Positions 12,525 to 17,616 of a stretch of 17,616 bases of DNA are shown piece by piece. Every line of letters starts with the position of its first letter. Within the stretch, counting starts at the first letter, position 1. Under the pieces are notes generated by a model, which saw only the letters and a list, made by a program, of their open reading frames with translations, ran no database searches and had not been told where the DNA came from. This stretch comes from an uncultured Oscillospiraceae bacterium. GTDB lineage: Bacteria; Bacillota; Clostridia; Oscillospirales; Oscillospiraceae. The stretch is from NCBI GenBank assembly GCA_934567355.1, contig CAKTJC010000046.1, positions 1 to 17,616 on the forward strand. The letters run 5' to 3'. Made by a program: the position numbers and the translations under genes.

Positions 12525-13905
12525 AAAGATCCCCGGCAAGACCGGCACCACCTACCGCATTACGGTTTCCGGTGGGTTTGATACCTCCGGCAAGCGTATC
12601 CGCCACAGACAGACCTATAAACCCACCCCCGGCATGACGGCCCGCCAAATAGAAAAAGCCGTCCAGCGGGCGGCGGCAGATTTTGAGCGGAGCATTGAGC
12701 AAGGGTATGCCTTGGATGATCGGCGCACCTTTTCGGAGTATGCAGCTTATGTGATTGAACTGAAGGAGCGCACCGGCACAAAGCACCGAACCATTGACGG
12801 GTATCGGCGGCTGATGGAGCGCACAAACCAGGCGATTGGTCACATGGCGTTGCAGGACATACGGGCGGTTCATCTGAATCGGTTTTACAAGAACCTTTCG
12901 GAAAGCGGCATCCGGGCCACATCTGATAGAGCCGTACCAAAGGGCGATTTCCGGGCAATGCTCAAATCAAAAGGGCTGTCTATGGTAAAGGTGGCTAGGC
13001 TCTCCGGGGTGGCGGAATCCACGGTAAACGCCTCCGGTAAGGGTGAAGCCATTCTCCGGGTAAAGGCGGAACAAATTGCCAAGGCCACGGGAATTCCCTT
13101 TGACAAGCTGTATACCGTAGAGGAATACAACGAACCGCTTTCCTCTACCTCCGTGCTGGCCTACCATCGGTTTATTCATGTGGTGCTGGCTCAAGCTGAA
13201 AAGGAAATGCTGGTTCCCTACAACGCCGCAGACAAAGCCACACCCCCGCAAAAAGAAAAAGCAGAGGTTGGAACATTCCAAACCTCTGAATTGATCGCTA
13301 TTCGTGAAGCTGCCGCACAGGAGCCTATCAAATGGCAAATGCTCATTCATCTGCTGATGATCACCAGCTGCCGCCGTGAGGAAATCGTGGGGCTAAAATG
13401 GGACCGGGTCAATTGGGAGGAATCCTCCATCCGCATTGACACCACTTTGCTTTATACCCCGGACAGGGGCGTATATGAATCCACCACCAAAACAGGCGCA
13501 GAACGGACCATCAAACTTCCGAAAGAGACAATGGCGCTTCTCCGGGAATATCGCTGCTGGCTCCTAGAAACCCGCTTGGCACTTGGGGACAGATGGCAGG
13601 ATACCCCCTATGTTTTCACCGGGGAGTTTGGCGGACATATGGCCCCGGACACCGTCAGCGGATATCTCACCCGCTTTCAGAAGAAATACAACCTGCCCCA
13701 CATCCACGCCCACAAATTCCGCCACAGTATGGCTTCCGTTCTATACTTCTCAGGAGCCGACCCGGTAAGCATCTCCAAACGGCTTGGTCATGCCCAGGTC
13801 AGCACCACGCAAAACATCTATTCCCACCTGATTGAACAAGCCGATACCCAATCTGCGGAACGGATAGCTGACGCGATTTTCCGCACAGGGAAGAAGCTGG
13901 GTTGA
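12511..13905 (+). CDS. int: Tyrosine recombinase/integrase with a helix-turn-helix insertion
   Basis: 464 residues; ATG at 12511 with AAAGGAGG six bases upstream. N-terminal arm-binding region (GTTYRITVSGGFDTSGKR onward), then a core-binding SAM-like domain (about 72-240), then a catalytic domain. All active-site residues are visible: Arg288 in TSCRREE, Lys327 in TTKTG, His401 and Arg404 in HKFRH, His427 in LGHAQVS and nucleophile Tyr437 in QNIYSH. An extra segment at about 146-205 reads like an XRE helix-turn-helix (MVKVARLSGVAESTVN ... AEQIAKATGIPFDKLY), set inside the core-binding domain. The integrase probably recombines at the tRNA site. The GTGACCCAAAA repeats begin at its stop codon and match the left-end repeats. 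Confidence 0.93.
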   Translation: MATIEKIPGKTGTTYRITVSGGFDTSGKRIRHRQTYKPTPGMTARQIEKAVQRAAADFERSIEQGYALDDRRTFSEYAAYVIELKERTGTKHRTIDGYRRLMERTNQAIGHMALQDIRAVHLNRFYKNLSESGIRATSDRAVPKGDFRAMLKSKGLSMVKVARLSGVAESTVNASGKGEAILRVKAEQIAKATGIPFDKLYTVEEYNEPLSSTSVLAYHRFIHVVLAQAEKEMLVPYNAADKATPPQKEKAEVGTFQTSELIAIREAAAQEPIKWQMLIHLLMITSCRREEIVGLKWDRVNWEESSIRIDTTLLYTPDRGVYESTTKTGAERTIKLPKETMALLREYRCWLLETRLALGDRWQDTPYVFTGEFGGHMAPDTVSGYLTRFQKKYNLPHIHAHKFRHSMASVLYFSGADPVSISKRLGHAQVSTTQNIYSHLIEQADTQSAERIADAIFRTGKKLG

Positions 13906-13920
13906 CCCAAATTTTCGCAA

Positions 13921-13944
13921 GTGACCCAAAAGTGACCCAAAATT
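13921..13944. repeat. Right copy of the 24-bp direct repeat, likely integrase arm site
   Basis: Identical to 4853-4876 and in the same orientation. A third, diverged unit (TTGACCCAAATTTT) begins at 13902 and overlaps the integrase stop codon. The cluster directly after an integrase gene suggests arm-type binding sites. Confidence 0.7.
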
Positions 13945-13983
13945 CCAAAGCAGAGAATTTCATTTTACGGCTAAAAGTATGAA

Positions 13984-14016
13984 AAAAGCCCAGAATCTGT
14001 ACGATTCTGGGCTTTT
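13984..14016 (+). terminator. Terminator after the integrase gene
   Basis: A perfect 14-bp stem (AAAAGCCCAGAATC, 13984-13997, and GATTCTGGGCTTTT, 14003-14016) with a TGTAC loop. A/T-runs on both sides make it usable in both directions. Confidence 0.88.
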
Positions 14017-14319
14017 CACATGGTACGAGTGTTCTTATAGGACTTTTCAAAAAAGCAGTATTTCCCTAGATGTTTTTCAATTTCAGAGCAGCGAATTTCG
14101 TGTTTTTCTTGCTTCATATTCCCTCTCAAAAAGGCGATTGCTTCCCGGCAGTCGCCTTTTTGTGTAGCAAATAGGGTGGAAAATCGGCCTTTGTTTCCTT
14201 TGAGAGCGGCGAATGAAGCACCGCCTGTGTGTTCTCACATGGAGGGCTTTTTAAGGGAATAGAGGCCGATGGAACTACGAAAATCAACACTTATTTTTAC
14301 CAAGAAGGAGGTCATCAAA
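14017..14319. other. Non-coding stretch between integrase terminator and conjugation operon
   Basis: I see no gene with a credible start. It holds the hairpin at 14128-14161 and a leader with AAGGAGG at 14305-14310. The junction between the satellite-like element and the conjugative element probably lies here, but no tRNA core or target duplication marks it. Confidence 0.5.
14128..14161 (+). terminator. Second terminator upstream of the conjugation operon
   Basis: A 14-bp stem (AAAAAGGCGATTGC, 14128-14141, and GCAGTCGCCTTTTT, 14148-14161) with one G-U pair and loop TTCCCG, with T-run. Confidence 0.85.
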
Positions 14320-15183
14320 GTGGCAGTTTTCCGCATTGAGCGAAACCGAGACTATACGGTCATGTCCAACCATCACCTGCGGGATACCGGGTTGTCCTTG
14401 AAATCCAAGGGGCTGCTTTCCATGATGCTGTCCCTCCCGGAGGAGTGGAACTACACCACAAGAGGACTGGCGGCTATCTGCAAGGAGGGGGCCGACTGCA
14501 TCGGTTCGGCCCTTCGGGAATTGGAGCAGGCGGGGTATATTGTCCGCAGCCGTATCCGAGACAGCAAGGGCAAGATCGTAGATGTGGAGTACATCATCTA
14601 CGAAACACCCCACAAGCCACAGTCGGCACCGCCGGAGCCGGAACATCCAGATACGGAAAACCCGGATATGGATACCCCGTGTCCGGAAATGACCGCGCAA
14701 TTAAATAAAGATAAAGAAAAGAAAGATAGATCAAAGAAAGATTTAGAAATTACGGATGAAATTCATCCTATCCCATCGTATCGCCCTTCCCAGGAAACGG
14801 GGATAGGAACGGATGGGATGGAGGTCAGAGAGCGGTATCGGGATATTCTCTTGGATAACATCGACTATGACGTTCTCATTCAAAATCCCCAGATCGATCG
14901 GGAACAGCTTAATGAAATTGTGGAGATCCTGGTGGATACGGTTTGCACCTCCCGGAAAACCATCCGAATTGCCAGCGACGATTTCCCGGCAGACGTTGTT
15001 CGTTCTCGCTTTTTGAAACTGACAGGCAGCCACATCCAGTATGTGCTTGCCTGCATGAAGGAGAACACCACCCGAATACGGAACATCAAGAAATATCTGC
15101 TGGCAGCACTGTACAATGCCAGCGTCACCATGGGCAGCTATTATTCAGCCCTGGTGCAGCATGATCTGGCGGAAGGAGGGTAA
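14320..15183 (+). CDS. Winged-helix/DUF6017-like replication protein of the conjugative element
   Basis: 287 residues. Start chosen at GTG 14320 (MAVFRIERNRDYTV), nine bases after AAGGAGG; an ATG at 14269 in the same frame has no site. The N-terminal winged helix covers about residues 10-95 (NYTTRGLAAICKEG, then GSALRELEQAGYIVRSR). A Lys/Asp/Glu-rich linker is followed by a C-terminal domain from about residue 180 (RERYRDILLDNIDYDVLIQN to the end), matching DUF6017-type proteins found first in Tn1549-like modules. It is thought to act as a replication initiator. The stop at 15183 touches the next ATG. The winged helix resembles that of the protein at 10452-10940. Confidence 0.82.
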   Translation: MAVFRIERNRDYTVMSNHHLRDTGLSLKSKGLLSMMLSLPEEWNYTTRGLAAICKEGADCIGSALRELEQAGYIVRSRIRDSKGKIVDVEYIIYETPHKPQSAPPEPEHPDTENPDMDTPCPEMTAQLNKDKEKKDRSKKDLEITDEIHPIPSYRPSQETGIGTDGMEVRERYRDILLDNIDYDVLIQNPQIDREQLNEIVEILVDTVCTSRKTIRIASDDFPADVVRSRFLKLTGSHIQYVLACMKENTTRIRNIKKYLLAALYNASVTMGSYYSALVQHDLAEGG

Positions 15184-15654
15184 ATGCAGGAGGAAGTCAC
15201 AGGCAAGTCCGTTGCCCTTATCATCAGCTCCGCAAAGATGACGGAACAGGTTTTGGACAGAGCCATCCGGGCCTACCTGGACCGGAAGAAGCAGCCCAAA
15301 ATCTACCGGGGCAAGCAGACCTTAAAGCAGCTAGCCGGTCAGAACGCGGGGCTTTCCAATATCGAGATCACCGAGAAGAATATCCGGTGTTTTACCCAGA
15401 CGGCGAAGAAATACCATGTGGATTTCGCGCTGAAAAAGGATACCGCTTCGGAGCAGCCCCGGTATCTGGTGTTCTTCAAGAGCCGGGACGCGGATGCCAT
15501 TACGGCAGCCTTCCAGGAATTCACCGCTAGAAAGCTCAACCGGAAGCCATCCCTCCGTGCGCAGCTGGCAAAGGCTGTGAAGGAGGCCGAGATGCAGCCG
15601 AAACCTTTGGAAAAAGAGCTGGTCAAAGAAAAGGATCGAGGTGTGCTGCGGTAA
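15184..15654 (+). CDS. PcfB-like (DUF3801) conjugation protein
   Basis: 156 residues; ATG at 15184 directly after the previous TAA, with GGAGGG upstream. Contains DRAIRAYLDRKKQPKIYRGK, TLKQLAGQNAGLSNIEI, then KYHVDFALKKD and RYLVFFKSRDADAI, the pattern of DUF3801/PcfB proteins, and a Lys/Glu-rich C-terminal tail. In pCF10, PcfB-type proteins sit next to the coupling protein and are linked to relaxosome docking. Its stop TAA overlaps the apparent former start codon of the coupling protein. Confidence 0.85.
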   Translation: MQEEVTGKSVALIISSAKMTEQVLDRAIRAYLDRKKQPKIYRGKQTLKQLAGQNAGLSNIEITEKNIRCFTQTAKKYHVDFALKKDTASEQPRYLVFFKSRDADAITAAFQEFTARKLNRKPSLRAQLAKAVKEAEMQPKPLEKELVKEKDRGVLR

Positions 15655-17399
15655 CTATCAAGAAATTTTTAATTCCCAATATTCCCTATGTCCTGTTCGC
15701 CTACCTGGGCGGCAAGGCATCCCAAGCCCTTCGTTTGGCGCCCGGAGACGACTTTTCTTCCCGGCTGCTGCATTTAACGGAGGGCTTTTCTGCTGCCTTT
15801 ACCAATCCTCTGCCCAGCATCCAGCCGGTGGATATCCTCTGGGGCATTGCCTCTGGGGTGTTCTTGTGGCTGGCTGTAGCGATTCGGCGGCAGAATCAGA
15901 AGAAGTACCGGCACGGTGTGGAATACGGCAGTGCCCGTTGGGGCACACCCGCGGACATAGCCCCCTATATGGACCCGGATTTCTTTCAGAATATTCCAAT
16001 GACCCAAACAGAGCGAATCACCATGGCAAGCAGGCCGAAAAATCCAAAGTATGCCCGGAACAAGAACATTCTGGTCATCGGCGGCTCCGGCAGCGGCAAG
16101 ACCCGATTCTTCTGCAAACCATCTCTTTTGCAGGCTCACAGCTCCTATGTGGTCACGGACCCAAAAGGTACGCTGCTCCCGGAAATCGGTTCTTTCCTGC
16201 TGCGAAAGCAGTACCGGATCAAGTGTCTGAATCTTATCAACTTCAAAAAGTCTATGAAGTACAATCCGCTATCCTATATCCGCTCGGAGAAGGACATTTT
16301 GAAGCTGGTAAACGCCCTGATTATGAACACCAAGGGCGAAGGTGAAAAATCTTCGGAAGATTTCTGGGTCAAGGCGGAACGGCTCTACTACTCCGCGCTG
16401 ATCGGCTACATCTGGTACGAGGCCCCGGAGGAGGAGCGGAATTTCACAATGCTGTTAGACTTAATCAACGCCAGTGAGGCCCGGGAGAATGACGAGAATT
16501 ACCAAAGTCCCGTGGATATTCTCTTTGCCAAGCTGGCAGAGAAGGAACCGGATCATTTCGCTGTGAGGCAGTACCGCAAATTCAAGATGGCGGCGGGCAA
16601 GACCTTAAAATCTATTTTAGTGAGCTGCGGCGCACGCCTGGCTTCCTTTGACATAAAAGAACTCCGGGACCTTATGGAAACGGACGAGCTGGAGCTGGAC
16701 ACCCTGGGCGACGAGAAGACGGCGCTGTTTGTAATTCTCTCGGATACAGACAGCACCTTCAATTTTGTGGCTGCTCTGATGTACAGCCAGCTTTTCAACC
16801 TGCTCTGTGACAAGGCGGATGACTTCTACGGCGGGCGGCTGCCCGTCCATGTGAGGCTCATTTTGGATGAGTTTGCCAACTGCGGTCAGATTCCGAACTT
16901 TGATAAGCTCATTGCCACCATCCGAAGCCGTGAAATATCGGCTTCTATTATTTTGCAGTCCCAGAGTCAGTTAAAGACCATTTACAAGGATGCGGCCGAT
17001 ACCATTACGGGGAATTGCGACAGCACCTTGTTTTTGGGAGGCAAGGAAAAATCCACGCTGAAGGAGATTTCGGAACTTCTTGGCAAGGAAACCATTGACC
17101 TTTCCAACCAATCCGAAAACCGCGGCAGTCAGGTATCCTATGGCCTCAGTTATCAGAAATTAGGAAAGGAGCTGATGTCCCAGGACGAATTGGCGGTCAT
17201 GGACGGCGGCAAGTGTATCTATATGCTGCGGGGTGTCCGTCCGTTTCTCTCGGAGAAATACGATCTGACGAAACACCCGAACTATAGATACACCGCCGAC
17301 GCCGACCCAAAGAATCTCTTTGATATGGAGCGGTACATGAAGCGGCATCCCAAGGTAAAGCCCACAGATGCCTTTGAGGTGTACGAAATCAATCTATAA
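15651..17399 (+). CDS. VirD4/TraG-type coupling protein (T4CP), start codon apparently changed to GTA
   Basis: About 582 residues if counted from codon 15651. It has an N-terminal hydrophobic segment (IPNIPYVLFAYLGG), a second membrane segment at about 61-78 (DILWGIASGVFLWLAVAI), Walker A IGGSGSGKT with Lys about 150, Walker B LILDEFANCG and a C-terminal GKETIDLS region, all typical of VirD4/TraG ATPases that bring the relaxosome to the conjugation pore. Codon 15651 is GTA followed by TIKKFLIPNIP, the usual N-terminus, with GAGGTG suitably upstream. No ATG, GTG or TTG occurs in frame until TTG at 15735, which would lose the first membrane segment. A non-standard start (GTA, or ATC at 15657) or impaired translation is implied. 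Confidence 0.88.
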   Translation, partial: VTIKKFLIPNIPYVLFAYLGGKASQALRLAPGDDFSSRLLHLTEGFSAAFTNPLPSIQPVDILWGIASGVFLWLAVAIRRQNQKKYRHGVEYGSARWGTPADIAPYMDPDFFQNIPMTQTERITMASRPKNPKYARNKNILVIGGSGSGKTRFFCKPSLLQAHSSYVVTDPKGTLLPEIGSFLLRKQYRIKCLNLINFKKSMKYNPLSYIRSEKDILKLVNALIMNTKGEGEKSSEDFWVKAERLYYSALIGYIWYEAPEEERNFTMLLDLINASEARENDENYQSPVDILFAKLAEKEPDHFAVRQYRKFKMAAGKTLKSILVSCGARLASFDIKELRDLMETDELELDTLGDEKTALFVILSDTDSTFNFVAALMYSQLFNLLCDKADDFYGGRLPVHVRLILDEFANCGQIPNFDKLIATIRSREISASIILQSQSQLKTIYKDAADTITGNCDSTLFLGGKEKSTLKEISELLGKETIDLSNQSENRGSQVSYGLSYQKLGKELMSQDELAVMDGGKCIYMLRGVRPFLSEKYDLTKHPNYRYTADADPKNLFDMERYMKRHPKVKPTDAFEVYEINL

Positions 17400-17422
17400 A
17401 CAACTTTAGGAGGATATTTTGA

Positions 17423-17563
17423 ATGGCATTTTTCAACAGCGCGGTAGGCGTTCTGCAAACCCTGGTAGTCGCCCTGGGCGCAGGTCTGGGTATCTGGGGC
17501 GTTATCAATCTTCTGGAAGGCTACGGCCAGGACAACCCCGCCTCCAATGCTCATGTACGGTAA
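17423..17563 (+). CDS. maff2: Maff2 family membrane protein, C-terminus lost
   Basis: ATG at 17423 with AGGAGG upstream, 24 bp after the coupling-protein stop. Begins MAFFNSAVGVLQTLVVALG and continues AGLGIWGVINLLEGYG, the hallmark of Maff2, a small membrane protein of Tn1549-like elements. Normally, by my memory of the family, DNPGxKSQGxKQLMAGGG and a second hydrophobic segment follow, for a total of about 70 residues. Here the frame changes after DNPAS and stops at residue 46 (NAHVR). No other frame of the remaining bases restores the missing part, so an insertion or rearrangement near 17548 is more likely than a frameshift. Confidence 0.78.
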   Translation: MAFFNSAVGVLQTLVVALGAGLGIWGVINLLEGYGQDNPASNAHVR

Positions 17564-17616
17564 GGAAGCAAGCAACCGAAAACAAGAGATAGACCGCCAG
17601 CACTACACTATTCCGA
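17553..17616 (+). CDS. Start of an unknown protein opening inside the Maff2 break
   Basis: A frame starting ATG at 17553 (MYGKEASNRKQEIDRQHYTIP) is open to the window end and overlaps the last codons of the truncated Maff2. There is no strong ribosome binding site. It begins just where Maff2 similarity ends. The short basic N-terminus before an YTIP segment could be that of a serine recombinase from an element inserted in maff2, but 21 residues are too few to identify it. Confidence 0.3.
   Translation, partial: MYGKEASNRKQEIDRQHYTIP

Larger units (their letters stand above)
4736..13944. mobile_element. Integrated element, candidate phage-satellite (PICI-like) island; right edge uncertain
   Basis: The left edge is the tRNA break at 4736. 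The region holds a tyrosine integrase, excisionase-like and HTH regulators, a winged-helix replication protein, a DnaB-type helicase and a terminase-small-subunit-like gene, plus Fic/zeta toxin-type cargo. No capsid, portal, large terminase, tail, lysis or relaxase gene is visible. The right end is set provisionally at the repeat after the integrase (13921-13944), because no tRNA half is found there. Conjugation genes follow, so the satellite may be embedded in, or fused to, a larger element. Confidence 0.55.
14162..17548 (+). mobile_element. Left part of a Tn1549-like conjugative element
   Basis: The order replication protein, PcfB, VirD4/TraG, Maff2 is the conserved start of the conjugation module in Tn1549-type elements of Firmicutes. 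The left edge is not defined. The right end is set at the point where the Maff2 frame breaks off, because foreign sequence appears to follow. Confidence 0.7.

Noticed and set aside
13984..14040. Possible second tRNA attachment core (GGTACG at 14021-14028 resembles the tRNA CCA end)
   Set aside because: Only about seven bases match the tRNA fragment at 4691 and the T-arm is absent, so this is not accepted as an attachment site.
15641..16345. A 234-codon plus-strand frame overlapping the coupling-protein gene
   Set aside because: It is a shadow frame of the VirD4/TraG gene, whose motifs are unmistakable, and has no family resemblance.

Overview
The window looks like a GC-rich gut Clostridia genome (Oscillospiraceae/Ruminococcaceae type; this is inferred from gene families and codon use, not from a marker gene). 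It has three zones: ordinary chromosome (1 to about 4690), a roughly 9.2 kb integrated element next to a broken tRNA gene (about 4691 to 13944), and the start of a Tn1549-like conjugative element (about 14000 to the end).

Chromosomal zone. The 3' end of a cysteine-containing repeat protein gene (plus strand) converges on a minus-strand cell-envelope locus: a DUF4358-type lipoprotein, an MBOAT O-acyltransferase and a DHHW/AlgX-like SGNH protein. This set probably O-acetylates an extracytoplasmic polymer. A 163-bp palindromic MITE-like repeat lies between lipoprotein and acyltransferase, and a half copy lies in the lipoprotein leader. A 21-codon gene for a hydrophobic peptide follows, with its own promoter, ribosome binding site and terminator.

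Integrated element. A 3' tRNA fragment, best read as tRNA-Arg(ACG) and broken exactly after the anticodon loop, marks one attachment site. Next come a minus-strand operon (ribbon-helix-helix antitoxin, Fic protein with Gln in place of the catalytic His, zeta-toxin kinase, 66-aa protein), three small plus-strand genes, and a second copy of the 21-residue peptide gene. The minus-strand core runs from 11356 down to 7942: HTH regulator, excisionase-like protein, winged-helix replication protein, DnaB-type helicase, two small proteins and a terminase-small-subunit-like protein. A plus-strand DUF6076-like gene and tyrosine integrase read away from it. Integrase, regulators, replication and TerS, with no capsid, large terminase or relaxase, resemble a phage-inducible chromosomal island (phage satellite). 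The same 24-bp sequence, built of GTGACCCAAAA repeats, sits near the tRNA fragment and just after the integrase; these are probably arm-type integrase sites.

Conjugative zone. A winged-helix/DUF6017-like replication protein, a PcfB-like protein, a VirD4/TraG coupling protein and a Maff2 protein follow in operon order. The coupling-protein gene seems to have lost its GTG start (now GTA). Maff2 is cut short just before the window ends, and a new frame opens there, suggesting a nested insertion.

The most novel-looking item is the pair of 21-residue peptide genes: the protein sequence is conserved while codons have diverged, and both have the same promoter-peptide-terminator layout, one copy outside the element and one inside.
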